NCBI GenBank assembly: GCA_003008705.1
Contig: PDUO01000009.1
Location: forward strand, 434,001-498,000
Direction: 5' to 3'
Source: Pezicula radicicola
Lineage: Eukaryota; Ascomycota; Leotiomycetes; Helotiales; Dermateaceae
DNA length: 64,000 nt
The notes below the pieces were generated by a model that saw only the letters and a list, made by a program, of their open reading frames with translations, did not search any database and was not told where the DNA came from. Position 1 is the first letter of the stretch. Each line of letters begins with the position of its first letter. A program made the translations under genes and the position numbers. Below, piece after piece: positions 46,586 to 59,657 of the stretch.

Positions 46586-48785
46586 TGTGACAGAAACGTG
46601 GTAGTAAATTGATGAGAAAAGTGAAATGAATACTCGGATAGTATTCATCATCTAAGAACTCTGAAGTGGTAAGCAATGTATCTTTAGTATACAAAATTTG
46701 CTTCGAGGCGTTGAAAAACTGAGACAAAGAAAATTAGGAGACCCCGTCATCTGTCGTCACATCGATGTGGTTCTTTTGTGGAAGTCATGGGAATGCTAGT
46801 ACAAAACAAAGAAAGGCTGCCATAGGATCCGGATTGAGCGAGAGTAGCATCAAAGTAGAAGGAGCCAACTCGTAATTCAATTGGTCTGGGTAGCCAAAAT
46901 ACAGAATCCGGGAAACAATACCACACTTCCTGCACGATAACACAAAGAACGAGCATCGTAATAACAAGGAACAAGAGTTAAAAGAGTGCAAAGTGTGAGT
47001 TTTCCAAGTCAAGCGAGATACCCAACTTAAGCAATTCGAGTCAAGTGAGTAACTTAAGTTGTCATGTCTATAGAGAGAAATCTCGAGAGGACACTCGTCA
47101 CGTAGAAAATGGATTCACGAGTAGTAAAAGCGCAACTTGAGTAGAATAAAATAAGACACCCGAGATTCTTTGCTCGAATGCTATCCAATTTCTTGTATGC
47201 GCTGGCTGAAATGCGGCATCGAGTGTTGCCAATTCTTTGTTCCTCATCTCTTTCAAAATATCGAATGCACAGATGATAGCTTGAAAACGCCATTACTTGA
47301 ATCAAACTATTTCACTTCTACACTACCAAGTCTTATTCTTGCTAATTAGCTACTTCCGTCCTATTCAGATGATGCCTTCTTGATGTCCAGGAAGCTGAGT
47401 ATCTTTGAATAATCATATTTTCTAGTGTGGAATTCTTTGTTCAATCTCATGCGACTGACAGAAAAGCTCTGCATTATTTTTAGGATACACTCTGAACCAC
47501 GCCTTTCTTGGACATATTAGATTAGAGATTCAGAGCATCGGGGCCTTTGGTATTGCGAGCAAAATCGATAGCAATGCTAGTTTTTTAAAACTTGAGATTG
47601 CTTGAGTCGCCCCATCTATGATAAAGGACAGCTGGATCGTGACAAAAGAGCCTATTTATATCTGTGATTTCGGTTTCTGTGTTCGCCAACCATTGAATCT
47701 CTCTCCCTTCCTTCTTTTTCTCATATGGCATTGCGGTTCCGCTTGATGTTTTACACGATGTCCTCGCACTTTTGTTAGGGGGGAACGGAAAGTGAAAGAA
47801 TTTGCGGTAAAGCTCAACTTCGGGCAATTCAAAACAAATTCCTTTCAGTGTCGAGTGCGTTCTGAGCCGAGACTTCTATTAGAAACCTACTAGATTGTTT
47901 GCTTTTGCTGACTCTGTGCCTCGGTTTCAGACCTCTTCTGTTGGAGTTCTCCAGAGGAAATGCTTTTCAGCAAACGATTTTGAAGAGGCCATATTACGAT
48001 GCAACCGTGCAAAATAATACTTTGCATTCAGGTATTGTATCTTTAAATTGTAGCTTACCATTTTTAAGTTATTAAAATACTATGAATATATTATCAGCTA
48101 GTTTTCTCACTTTAATGGTTCGCATGCAGTTACTAAGCTTGCCGCTCCTGCTCAAACATTGTCCTGAGGCCCTTTTGTAATCTCTTAGGAGCTTTATCTC
48201 AAGAGAAAGTTAATAGCAACTATTATTTCCTAAGATGGGTTCACGAATTTTATCCCAATACACGTTTTGTCTCAAGAGTAATTTTCTAGGGGACAAGAAA
48301 TTCTAGAAAATACTGTAATACATCTGAATGCTATTATCTTCCTCTGCGAAATTCTTAACAAGAGAGCAACATCGGATGGTTGTCTCCATCTTTAACTTAC
48401 GACGTACGATAAAAAACCCATCTCGGTGGACTCACAGTAACAACCTAGCGGCCCCACAAAGAGAGCCAGTCCCACCAGTCCTGCAGTAATAATGTCGATA
48501 GAGCGGTGAAACGTGGAGTAGACAGACCAGCCGGAATTGTGAGCATTTCCAGCTCGGAAACCTTAGCCTTGATGGTCTCCGGGGCTTTTCCTGCTGAATA
48601 CCCCAGAAACGGAAACTTCTCCGCCCGGGGATCCCCGCAACCCCGCAAAGATACTGATCACTTTTTCATCAAGCGAGAAATCACCACCGGTTGGTCTGTT
48701 TATCAGGTATATTGTTTTGTTTCCTTGCCAAAGTATTCACAGCATACCCCGGACCACTTTACTGAGTGAACTTGGTCCCGCAGAT
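46586..48785. other. 2.2 kb intergenic region
   Basis: No gene supported. Open frames at 46747-47012 and 47054-47305 on the minus strand are short and without motifs. The end of the region holds the promoter of the transporter. Confidence 0.5.
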
Positions 48786-50490
48786 ATGAGTCCAGACACA
48801 ACCAGCCCCAGTTCGAAAAAGTACGATGTGGAGATGTTCGAGAATGCATCCCAGATCAAAGTGATGGAGGAGGACATCAAAAGCGAAGGGCTACTTGTTT
48901 TTGAGGGACTAAGCGAGGAGGAGACGAGGCAGTTGGAGAAAAGATGTAATACTCCGCAGCGCAATGGAACGCCTGCGACATTATTTACTGACAGTCCCAG
49001 TGGTGCGCAAGATTGATTTGCACTTGGTCTTGGCTCTCTTTTTCCTGTTCATCTTCAATATTCTGGATCGATCCAATATTGCTAGTGCACGACTTGGCGG
49101 TCTGGAGAAGGACTTGCGTCTTACGGGCACAAAATATCAGACTGCGGTCTCTATTCTAGTGAGTCTTGCCGGCAGGAATAGAATTTCGATCGAGCGAGTG
49201 ATACTAAAACTTCTTAGTTCGCCGGTTATCTTGTTGGTCAGATCCCCAGCAATATCCTTCTTACTCGTCTCCGTCCTTCAATCTATATGCCGATTGCGAT
49301 CATAATTTGGGGAGGAATCTCGACAGCATCTGCTGGAACTCATAGTTTTGGGGGTATCATGGCTGTCCGAGTTTTGCTTGGTTTCGCTGAATCTCCATTT
49401 TTTCCAGCTGCTGTGTATGTCTAGCCTATTTTGACTTTCCTAAACTCTTGAAAACTAATCGCATTTTAGGTTTCTGATCAGTTCTTGGTACAAACCAGCC
49501 GAGATAGCTCCTCGTGTCGCTGTCATGTACTGCGGTAACACCGTGGCTAACGGCTTCGGAGGTCTATTAGCAGCTGGCATCTTGAAGATCAACGGTGGAG
49601 GCCTCGAAGCCTGGAGGTAAGCTATCAACGCGTCCAAGATATAATTCCACAGATCCTGACCACAGTTCAGATGGCTCTTTGTTATTGAAGGTGTCAGCAC
49701 CATAGTTGTTGGTTTCGTAGCCTTCTTCTTGCTGCCAGACTTCCCCGACACGAAGAAACCACGGTGGCTCACGGAGCAAGAACAACGATTCGCCATCTGG
49801 CGCCTCGCAGTGGCCATTAACGGCGAGACCGATGAAATCGGCACTATCAAGGACGCTATTAAAGATGCGCTCACCGACCCAAAAGTTTACCTCCTAGTGC
49901 TCGTCCAGAACTGTCTCCTCTCTTCCCAGACTTGGACGTACTTCTTTCCAACCATCGTCCAGACGCTCGGATATAACAATACCATCTCCCTTCTCCTCAC
50001 CGCACCAGTCTACATCTTCGGCTTCTGCACCTCGTTGGGTAATTCTATCATAGCGATGAAGACTGGCAAGAGGGCCATCCTGATAATTTGGCCACTAACC
50101 CTCGACATCGTCGGGAATGTCATGGTCATCTCTAGCCACAAGACTGCTGTACGATATACAGGCATGTTCTTTATGTGCGCAGGCTCGTATTCCGCATTTA
50201 ATGTCGTACAGGCCTGGATTGGTTCCACGGTACCTCGCACCAGAACGAAACGTGCCTTTACCTACGCGCTCGTCAATGTTTTCGGCAACTTGAGTAATGT
50301 CTATGGTGCTTACTTTTTCCCGTCTAGTGATGGCCCGCAGTATATCCATGCTGGTATCATATTGTCAAGCTTTGCTGTTGGTGGATGTTGCTTCGCAGCC
50401 ATCTTAGGATTGTATTTGAGATACTTGAACAAGAAGGCAACAGCTGCCGAACAGAGGGATGGGATTACGAGATATAAGTTCATGTACTAA
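48786..50490 (+). CDS. MFS transporter, Dal5-type anion:cation symporter
   Basis: Major facilitator of the allantoate permease (ACS) family, which imports organic anions such as allantoate, nicotinate, pantothenate and related acids with protons. Five exons: 48786-48945, 49001-49158, 49218-49414, 49470-49616 and 49671-50490, giving 493 residues, the normal length. The family start EKRLVRKIDLHLV, created by intron 1, is followed by the first helix, ILDRSNIASARLGGL, FAGYLVGQIPSNILLTR, then AVRVLLGFAESPFFPAAV (the RxxxGxxE region) and RWLFVIEGVSTIVVG. Twelve helices can be traced. The C-terminus RYKFMY is typical of Dal5 relatives. It is convergent with the putative cyclase gene, about 190 bases apart. 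The substrate is unknown. Confidence 0.93.
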
Positions 50491-50683
50491 ATGAAAAGTA
50501 TAGACTAGAGCTATGTCTGCGAGGGATAAAGAATGTACTAGAAATTCTAGAGTTTTAGCGGTTATGATTGCTATGCGGATTTAGTAGAACATTTCGCAAA
50601 TATGGAACTTGATCATCCCGCGTAGACTACTTCATGCGTTGCTTAACCTGAATTCTCCTTCTTCTATCTCTATTATTTCGACT

Positions 50684-51765
50684 TCATAGAATAGCAACGC
50701 CATTTGGCGGACTCGCAACACCACCTACAACCTTCAACGGCACACTGCTAAACATAAAACTCCACTTCTTTAACCTCTCACACTCCTTCGCCAAAGGCTC
50801 CAGATCAAATAACTCCCCAATTGGCATACCCCAACCAGCCAACAACCACTCATGAAGCCAGTAGTCCTTATTTGAGCACGGCCAGGCTTCAAAACCCGGC
50901 ATATCACCAGCAACAGCCGCGAAGCCCCGAGTCCAGAGCCATTCGAGTATCTCTGCAGAACTCTCGACGCCGACGGCTGGGGGGTTGGCTTCGGCGACAA
51001 AGTCCTTGACTTGCGTAGGTGACAGCAGTGAGAACTGAGCCATGTATCCTGAGCGGATCAAGAGGATGTCGCCACGCTGAAAGGTGACGTTCTGTGCCGT
51101 AGCGATGGCGAGAAGATCCGCAACGGTGATCTGGTGTGGAGAGAGTGCATTGATTGATAGACCTTGGGCTTGTGCCCATGAGTAGTAGTCTAGGAGGACC
51201 CCTCTACCTATGATGCCGCCATTTTCAACCCACACTACGTATCAATTGTCAGTCGTGACTCCAGTTATGGGCCAGAGGATTAAATATACCATTGATCCCG
51301 TTCTTCTCTGTCTTTACAACATCCTCAGCTGTGACGCCATTGTAGTGGGTTCTCTCATTCTGATAACCTATCATTTGTTAAACCCCCTGTTCCAATAAAG
51401 ACGGACTAAGTCACAGACGAAACAGGACAGAATAACTTACCATAATGTCTAAAACCATCCCACTGACTACTACTCTGAGTGTTGAAGGCCAAAAAGTCAT
51501 CATTAACACAGCGAGGATGTTTATTCCTGATCTCATGCACGAGCTTTGGTCTGTTGAAAGCCGGGGTAGCGAACCGGTCCAGGGGATAGTCAGTCGAGAT
51601 ACGGATTCCATGTTGCACCTCGGCGGCCGCAGCTCGTGTCGTGTCTGCTGTCAACAAATTCAGCCTCCCCAGCTCGTCTGTCTCCCCGAAAAGTCCCCAT
51701 GCATTACCGTGCGGACCAGTCTTGTCCAGTGGCAGCGACGAAAATGGAGGTAGCTCTGTAGGCAT
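50684..51765 (-). CDS. putative cyclase / metal-dependent hydrolase (PF04199 type)
   Basis: Member of the cyclase family that includes kynurenine formamidases and isatin hydrolases. The fungal branch has few assigned substrates. Exons are 51765-51441, 51367-51290 and 51234-50684, giving 317 residues. The start at 51765 (MPTELPPFSSLP) was preferred to an ATG ten codons earlier. Features are GNAWGLFGETDELGRLNLLT, SQWDGFRHYGYQNERTHYNGV (across intron 1), GINGVWVENGGIIGRGVLLDYYSW (across intron 2), FQRGDILLIRSGYM and GDMPGFEAWP. The H-X-G-T-H-X-D metal motif of bacterial members is replaced by the fungal QWDGFRHYG form. Its gene lies between two transporter genes and may act on an imported acid or amide. 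Confidence 0.9.
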
Positions 51766-52620
51766 ATTTGCTTCTCGTGCGTGCCTCTTCTTCACTTCGA
51801 TAATGGTATCATATAAGATTGAATGGCGATCCTATGCGACGTGCGAAAGAGTGTTTGGGGAAGGCTGTCATGTCGAAACAGATTAGAGTATACGTTATAA
51901 ATAATGTCACTTTTCAGAAACCAATTGGGAGAGTCATAGGTTGTTTGGTTATTTCCGGACCCGTCTATATGCAGGAGCTGGCGTGGCATATTTTGATCTC
52001 GGAAAAGATGGTGTAGCTCACTTTAGTGTCGGAAAAGCTGTTCTCCTATTAGAGTATCCCGGCCCACATTCCTGGCATAGAATCAATATAGTGGGATGCG
52101 TTTTTCTATAACCACTGTCAGTAGGATCCAATATAACCTCACTAAAGCTCGCTAAACTAGAGTTACTGACTCACTAAGTTGTAATTATTGTTGCATCCTA
52201 TTACGTCCAAACTTATAACTTTTCAGAGCTAACTGTTTATGTAACTCGATTAGTGAGTAGATAACAGAGAAGGCCTATGAAATTTGGCATGTCACTAGAA
52301 GGATATTAAATACAGTGGCCGACACTAAGTCTAAGCCATTAGCGAGCTTTGAACTAAAATTGACCATAAAACACTGCACAATACTAGGCTATAGAAACGT
52401 CGTATAATAAAAATTTACTTAATGCATCTTCTTATTTGAAGGTAACGTTTGACTTGTAGTAGTCAGCTTTTGATTATTATTGTTGTTATATTGCGATTAA
52501 TAGATATATAGACCGAGAGATTCGTAAACAGCTATATACAAGTTACTTATTATTGACGATAGGTAGACAATAACCGATGCTAGCGAGCAATACGCATCAA
52601 CTTGACAGAAGAACACGAGT
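51766..52620. other. intergenic, AT-rich
   Basis: The part 52080-52600 is AT-rich, possibly an old repeat, with no gene. Confidence 0.45.
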
Positions 52621-54356
52621 CTAGTAAGAATACCTGAAGAAGGGGTTTTCACGATCGGTCAAGTCCTGGAAAGCCATGCGGTTCTGCTCCACTTCTGAAA
52701 ATTCAAGGCCCAACTCCACCAACTGCTGCTCTTTCCGCTTGTTACACCAAGCCAGATACAGTGCGAAGGTTATCAGCACAAAGATCTCGACGCAGTACGC
52801 GGTCAGAATGGCGGTGATGCCAGACTCGTATCGTGGGGCTTCGTTAGATTTGAATGCAAAAGGACCGATGATGTTGCCGACGCAGTAGGAGACGAAGAAG
52901 ATGGCACTGACGCATGATCGCTTCGTAGTACCGGCGGTATTGGCGATGATGAGCGACATACAGATGGCGAAAGATGCGGTATAGGTTGCGGTCAGCTTGA
53001 AAATCCTGTCAGTAATGTTTCCCAGAGGTATATAGTCGTTAGTGGAAGACATACATAATAACACGCCAACAAACCCCCCTTCTCGGACTGTGGCAGGAGA
53101 TGCACCCCAATGATTCCCGCTAGACTCGGAAGCACAAAGATACCTCCCACAATACATCGCATCTGGCCATTCAACCATCTCTGCAGGAACATTGCACCGA
53201 GAATGCTTATGCTGATTAAGAATCCATACGGGATTTGCAACAACGATGTGACCAGCGTTGAATATCCGAATCCGGATATGATCAAGGTCCCGAAGTTTGA
53301 CACAGCCCCATTCACAAGCTGTGTACTGACTCCAAAGACTACAAGAAACCAAGTCTTGGGATCTAGGAATGCCTCAATAACATGCGACATCTTGAAAGCA
53401 GTGCTCTTGATACCAGTCTGATTAGAACGTAGACGTGCAACGGCGATCATCTTTTCGCGCTCATTCAACCATCGTGCAGACAGTGGGGATTCTGCCAACG
53501 TGAAAAACAAGACAACACCCCAAGCTGCACTGATGACTCCTATTATTATGAATTGATATCTCCAATTGGCGAGGGAGCCGTGAATATGACCAATTCCATA
53601 ACCAAGCAGGCCACCCATGGCATTTGCTAGACCAAGGCAGATCGACCAGACACCAATACGGATGGGTTGTTCTTCAACTTTATACCACATGGCTGTGATG
53701 AGCAGGTACGCTGGGGTTGAACAAGATTCCAATGCGCCCAGGATGAATCGAAGGGCTGCTAGAGAACTAAAACTATTACAGGCGCCAAGCAGTGCACAAA
53801 TGCACCCCCAAACGGCGATGTTAAGGGCGAGCCATTTCGCCACGGAGAATTTCTGCATGCACCAGCTGGTGGGAAATTCGAACTATATTTCAATTAGTTG
53901 ACAATTTAAGGTGATAGAAAGGATGGATCATCATACGAAAAGGTAGCCAAAGTAGAATATGGACCCTTGAAGACAATTAGTTTAGATGAGTATGTGGTCT
54001 ACGAATGGAGGACGTGCCAAGCCAACTGTAATCCATTCCCACCAAGCCGACATCCTGCCTCATACCGAAAAGCGCAGCTAAAAATCTATGAACATCTTCC
54101 TTTCATGATCACTCGAATGGGGAGACTTACCGTAGCTCAGAGTAGCTTTATCAATATAGGTAATGAGGTAGGTGATGGCTATGAGAGGTATGATGGACCA
54201 ATCGATCTTTCGCACAAGTCTTCGTTCTTCTGCTGGATCAATCGCTTCCGGAAGAGCAGCATCTTTGCCAAACATCTGCATCGCGATGTCGCCATCGTTA
54301 TCATGAGTATCCACGATCTCGACATGGTCGTTTCCAGCCTTTCCTTGATCTGACAT
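52621..54356 (-). CDS. MFS transporter, second Dal5-like member; contains a probable GC-AG intron
   Basis: Major facilitator of the same broad anion:cation symporter family. The model is 54356-54131, 54077-54018, 53965-53937, 53882-53055 and 52995-52621, giving 505 residues. After the family opening EERRLVRKIDWSIIPLIAITYLITYIDKATLSYA come GSIFYFGYLFFEFPTSW, RFILGALESCSTPAYLL (RxxxGxxE region), WRYQFIIIGVISAAWG and CYYLTATYTASF. The junctions are fixed by these motifs. Intron 2 (53966-54017) must begin with GC rather than GT to keep frame. The last cytosolic segment ends ENPFFRYSY, with the (N)P(F)xRY pattern common in this group. It differs clearly from the transporter at 48786, so it is not a tandem duplicate. 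The substrate is unknown. Confidence 0.9.
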
Positions 54357-55040
54357 CTCAAAACAGGAGAGTGTGTCGAAGATTTCGAGCAAAGAGTAAA
54401 GCGTAGTGCATGAGGGGACGAGGAAACCGATTAATCTCAGTTGAACCGAGTATTAGGAGAAAAATGAACAACTCCAATTCATAAAGTGTAGCTATCACAG
54501 ACCTTTCCAATTAATGGTAGAGGAATAGACCTGATCTTAAGAAGCATGTCCTGGTATACTATCTTCATAACTCCCCAGCCCACTCTCACAACCCTGACTC
54601 GCAATCCACCCCATTGAAAATACTTTCAATCCCCGGACGGTGGGGAGAATCCGGGGTGTGGGGCATGGCAGAGGAGTGGCGGGACGTTTCCGAGATTGGG
54701 ATATTCTACGAGGCGTAAGGTATGTTAATCAGCCATTTAATTATTGCGACAGGTGCGGAAATGTTTTGAAGAAACGGAATCACTGTGGAATTGCTGCTTA
54801 TTAAAGGAAATATATATTTGAGCTCCGTTGAAGATAGGATGTTTAGAAATGATTATCGACTCTTTATGATACACGCTTATTCCAAGATTTGTGCAAGATT
54901 TGTGCACATAGAGAATCCAAGTATCAATTTACGTAAGATACGTCTCTTCAATACCAAATGGATTCTAAGATCTATATCAATAATGCAGGCGGTTCTAAAA
55001 GTAGCGCGCTCTAACTATCTATATACAGGAATATATTTTC
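54357..55040. other. intergenic region
   Basis: Promoter side of the second transporter and 3' side of the aldo/keto reductase. AT-rich from 54790 to 55040. No gene supported. Confidence 0.45.
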
Positions 55041-56075
55041 TTACACGGTGAACTTAGTCTTGTTCTCCTCGCCTGTCTCGACAGCTGCTTTCTTTACAGC
55101 AGCTTCTCCCGCTTCGTCAAAGATATCGAAGCCCCATCTTGCTGGGAAGTTGAATCTTTTGTGCTTCTCCAAGTCGTTCAGCTTTTTATAGACATCATCC
55201 GAAAGCAGTGTCACATTCCTGTTGCTCTCGATTCTGCTCTTAGTGACACTCTTCGGTAGTACGATAGTCCCGCGCTGGACGCCCCAAGATGCACAGAGTT
55301 GTCCGACATCTAGACCTGTCTGCTTGCTGAGCTCCTTGACCTTCTCGTCATCGATAACCCTCGGTTCGCCTGACTGATTGTTGCCGAGTGGCGAGTAGGC
55401 TTCCAGTAATATTGACTTGGAGCTGCAGAACTCCTTTAGTTCGGGTTGTTGTAAATATGGGTGTGCTTCGATCTGGTTCACGGCCGGGACGACAGACACC
55501 TTTGAAAGAAGGTCCTTAAGACGACGAACATTGAAGTTAGAGACACCAATGGCCTTTACTTTGCCAGTTGCCAATAGCTTCTCCATTGCCTTGTACGTCT
55601 CCGCTGGGTCAATGTCGACAAGCTCGAAAACACCATTGGAGTCTAGAGGGAACCATTTTCCAGTGTCCTTGAATGCGCTAAGGATAGTCAGTATAGCTCG
55701 CGTTTGTATAAGATGTGGAACCTACCATGGCCAATGCATCAGATACAAGTCCAAGTAATCAGTCCCCAAATCTTTGAGGGTCTTGTCTACAGCACTCTCC
55801 ACTGCGGATGGTGCATGCTTCGTATTCCATAGTTTACCGGTGATGAAGACATCTTTTCTGTCTACACCGCTATTCTTCAATCCTGCTCCAACCTCGGCCT
55901 CATTTCTATAGATTGCCGCACAATCGATGTGTCGGTATCCAGACTTAAGAGCAATCTCAACTGCTTTTTCGACCTCATGCGGCGCGGCTTGCCAAGTTCC
56001 AAAACCAACAGCTGGAATCTTGGCACCGGTGTTGAGCGTGAAAGTTGTAGGAAGCTCAGTCTCTGTACTACCCAT
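55041..56075 (-). CDS. aldo/keto reductase
   Basis: NADPH-dependent oxidoreductase that reduces aldehydes or ketones to alcohols. Exons are 56075-55726 and 55677-55041, giving 328 residues. The catalytic tetrad is complete: D51 and Y56 in [15 protein letters not shown]81 in ITGKLWN and H114 in YLMHWP. The intron of 48 bases sits right after HWP and restores [31 protein letters not shown] and the NADP-binding [13 protein letters not shown] are intact. It resembles the fungal GCY1/glycerol dehydrogenase group. In context it could reduce an aldehyde made by the A-T-R enzyme further right, but a general detoxifying role is equally possible. Confidence 0.95.
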
Positions 56076-56552
56076 CCTTGCGGTTTAATGGTCCCTGGGA
56101 TTAAATCTCGGCTAGGTAGGTTATGGGTAAATGTCGTGGTTCTAGAACGTTTAAAACGTGGTACAGTACAGATTACAATGAATAAGATGTTGGTATGTAG
56201 GGAAGTGAAGGGAGAACGAAAACGAGGTTTTTGAATGATTTGCGAGATGTTTACTATCGGGGAAAAATTCTTTTCCCACTCGTCACCAAGGCGCGATCAC
56301 TGAGATGTAGGTGCTGCTTAGCCCCGGATTTCGGCTGACATTTCCGATTTACTGGAGACATCTCCGGGGCCGCTGAAGAACTGTACTGAACATTTCCGCG
56401 TCTCCACAATCGAGCTACAGGGAGGAACGTCTCCAAACCCCTCCTTTTCCCCAGCATCCTAGACCTCACTTTCTGTGTGTTCTCCGCCCTTGCGCTTTCT
56501 CAGTTTTCCGAACACTTTGACGATTCTCCATTGACTGGCGTCTTCAGATTAG
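56076..56552. other. divergent promoter region of aldo/keto reductase and Zn2Cys6 regulator
   Basis: About 480 bases between start codons. GC-richer than flanking intergenic DNA, with CTCCGG repeats near 56335-56375. No gene. Confidence 0.45.
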
Positions 56553-59500
56553 ATGATTATGTACAGCACCGCTCAATCCTCTCTTGACTCGACTACACAA
56601 TCCGGGCTTGGCTCGCATATGTCCCACGGTTCCTTCGATCCAAGTCCCCAAGCTTCCCCGGATCAATTAGGTGGATTCGGCCCGGCCATCACTCGACCTG
56701 CTAGTACGCACGATGAAGCATATCATCCCACTCAACACAACCCAAGACCACGCAAGAAGAAGGCCGTTGCTCCGGAACGTAGCAAAACTACGAGAGCATG
56801 TGATGTTTGCAAAATGTATGTTCCTACTATGCTCATTGCCCAGCTTGTTACCGGCCATGCCGACCATGAAGACACCAGGCTAATATGGGTAAAATAGTAA
56901 GAAGGCTCGTTGTAGTGGTACAATTCCCTGTGCTCGATGTACCAAGCATTCCATTCAATGCAACTACAAATCGTCTTACGGCCGTGGCTCACCACCGCCT
57001 CCTTTGCCTGCGCCGGTATCTCAAAACAGCAATGTACCCAGCGTTGAGAACAACGTCTCAGATTTGTCGAGAGAGCAGAGGGTGATATTCCAAGAACCCT
57101 ATCATCCATCACCACCAGTACAGCGGCAGCGAATGCCAGTTGAGATTGGCTATCACAGTCAGGCTGTCTCCTCACGGAATTCACCAGAAGTATGTCTCAT
57201 TTATCTGCGTACCTGGTTGAGGTGAGACATACAGCGACGTTCTCAACAAACCATGTCACTCGTATATCTGTGATCTTCAAGTGCTATCTATATCGGATAT
57301 ACATGCTGACTCAATTTCGTTTGATAGCGTGGGGGAACTGACCTAGAAGGATATTATCTGGGTCCCACGAGTGGCATTACTTTCCTCAACCGTGCTTGGA
57401 GGCGTTTGAACCAAGAACATGTCTCTAGCACCCCAGAAGATTTGCAGCATACCGATGCCCATCGCGATGTATCCATATTTGCATTTGGAGACAAGCCAAT
57501 CGCGAATTTTGACAAGGACAAGTGCCAGCTTCCGTCGAGGAAGCGTGCTGCCGAGATGATTTCAAAGTACTTTGACCATGCTGTAGTAACCTATAGGTTT
57601 CTCCACCGCCAAGTCGTGGACGAGTGGTGTTCAACGCTATATGTAATGAATATTTCCCCGGCTGAACCGCCACCTCGTGCCTTGGTTTCGAAAACTGCAG
57701 TCATTTTCATGATCTTTGCTTTAGTTACTTTACACGAGGAGCACAATGATGAAAATATCGAGGGAGAATCTGGAAACATTACGAGGTGCGTAGTGATTGC
57801 AACCTATTATTGTGTCATTATAAATTCGACGCAATTTCTTCAAATTCAGATCAAAAACCATGTCAGATAGGCTTGTCCGTTCTGTCAATGACTTAGTAGA
57901 GTTATTGGCATATAAGGCTGTAGAACCGAGAGATCTCCATCACTTGTTCCAAAGAATGGCTTTAGTACTTTAAGTGATATATGTTTACCGGGCATCTGGC
58001 AATTAAGGGCGCTAAAAGATGGTAGTTATTTTAGTCTTTGGAATTTCGACTTAGATGAGGGAAAGTCAATATGCTAATGTGTCTTAGCGAACAATGGTTT
58101 GGCGCGGCTCAATACGTGATGAGATACGAAACAGGTCGTCCTTCTCTGGAGATAATTCAAGCACGACTCATCCAATGTCTTTATCTTATCAGTTCATCTA
58201 GGGCCAATCAATGCTGGTATACACTCGGGACCACAATACACCTTCTCATAGCCTTAGGACTGCATCGGAAAAAACCTCACGGTTCTGCATGGAGAGCAGG
58301 GTCCTTTCTAGAACATGAGTGTCAAAAAAGAGTGTTCTGGTGCGCATACACTTTGGATATTTATTTCAGTCTGATGCTTGGAAGGCCAAGAACTTTCCAT
58401 AGCGAAGATGTTGACCAGGAATTCCCAGAAGAGCTTAATGATTCGGAGATCACGAATGATGGCCTCCAGCCACGCCGTAATAAGGGTGACTGCACACATA
58501 CGGCCTCAATACTTCACTTCAAGTACGTTTAAAACTTGTTCCTTCAACTATTGGCTTCCTTGTCCGTAATCACGATGTTAGACGCGCTTCCAGTGCTCTC
58601 AGATTCTTTCCCTGTTATCAAGACGCCGAGATAGTCTTTTATAACGTGCATGCAGAATGTCAATAAGGGATCACGGAGTTGGAGCTCGAGGTTTCTCCTG
58701 CTTGTCATAGTATCGCTCTGTTGAACATATGCTCTGCACACAGCCTTCAAGCAGAAGTCTTTCATTGTGTACATACTGGACACAAGGCTGATGGCTCTCA
58801 GACTTACTAAGATTGTTGGCGAAGTATCACGACGAGTTTATACAATCCAGGCCGTTCCAGAGACCACCCGTCTAGAAGAAGCAGAACATCTTGCTCGAGA
58901 GTTAGAAGCATGGAAACAAGAAGTTCCACCACTTTTCAGCACCGTCCGGCCATCTAGTTTGGTTCCTCCACTGGGACGGCAGAGTAATGTTCTGCAAATC
59001 GCTTATGATCATGCGGTCATACATGCGAACCGCTCGTTTCTACTTACTAATTTCACTGATCTTTCTAAGCGACCAGATATTTCCGACGAGAAGTTGCAAC
59101 GACAAGTGAGCGCCTGCGTTGAAGCAGCAACAAGAATCGTACAGACAGTCAATGATCTCTCGGATGACGCATCTTTGTCAACCGCTTTTTGGTTTACGCA
59201 CTATTGCGCCTTCTGTGGTGTATTTGTTTTATACCTTCACATCATTCGACTGGGAAAGCTTCCTTTTGAGCAGCAGTCTACTTCCGGCCTTAGCGACCTC
59301 CTTGAATCTGTAGAACGCTGTCAACGAAACCTCGCTCATGCAACACGTCAAAATGCACCTAGTCGACGCTACAATATCATCCTCGAAGAGCTACGCCTCG
59401 AGGTACATCGACAATTACACTCCGCCACGAGTGCGTCTATGCCTTTGACACAGACCACACCGATAGCGATTCCAGGTGGAGAGTCCTTCTCCATGCTGTC

Positions 59501-59657
59501 ATCTAGCTCGGAATTCTCCTCAATGATAGAAGGACATTTCAGAGGACCGCAGGCAACATTTAATCAAAATCTAGCCACGGATTGGGAGTCTTTGAGCTGG
59601 CCTCAATTGGACTCCTGGGCATATATGAGCATGCCGGATTTACAAACTCCGTTATGA
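56553..59657 (+). CDS. Zn2Cys6 transcription factor with fungal_trans domain
   Basis: DNA-binding regulator. The model is 56553-56815, 56898-57189, 57328-57785, 58088-58522 and 58787-59657, giving 772 residues. Intron 1 interrupts the zinc cluster. After splicing the six cysteines are C83, C86, C93, C99, C102 and C109 (C-X2-C-X6-C-X5-C-X2-C-X6-C), followed by YGRGSPPPPLP. The N-terminus is disordered and serine-rich. The fungal_trans domain covers about 190-500, with AWRRLNQEH, YFDHAVVTYRFLHRQ, ARLIQCLYLISSSRANQCWYTLG and the signature GLHRKK. VFWCAYTLDIYFSLMLGRPRTF also belongs to it. Introns 3 (302 bases) and 4 (264 bases) are long for this window and could hide a small exon. It is adjacent and divergent to the aldo/keto reductase, a likely local regulator. 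Confidence 0.87.
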
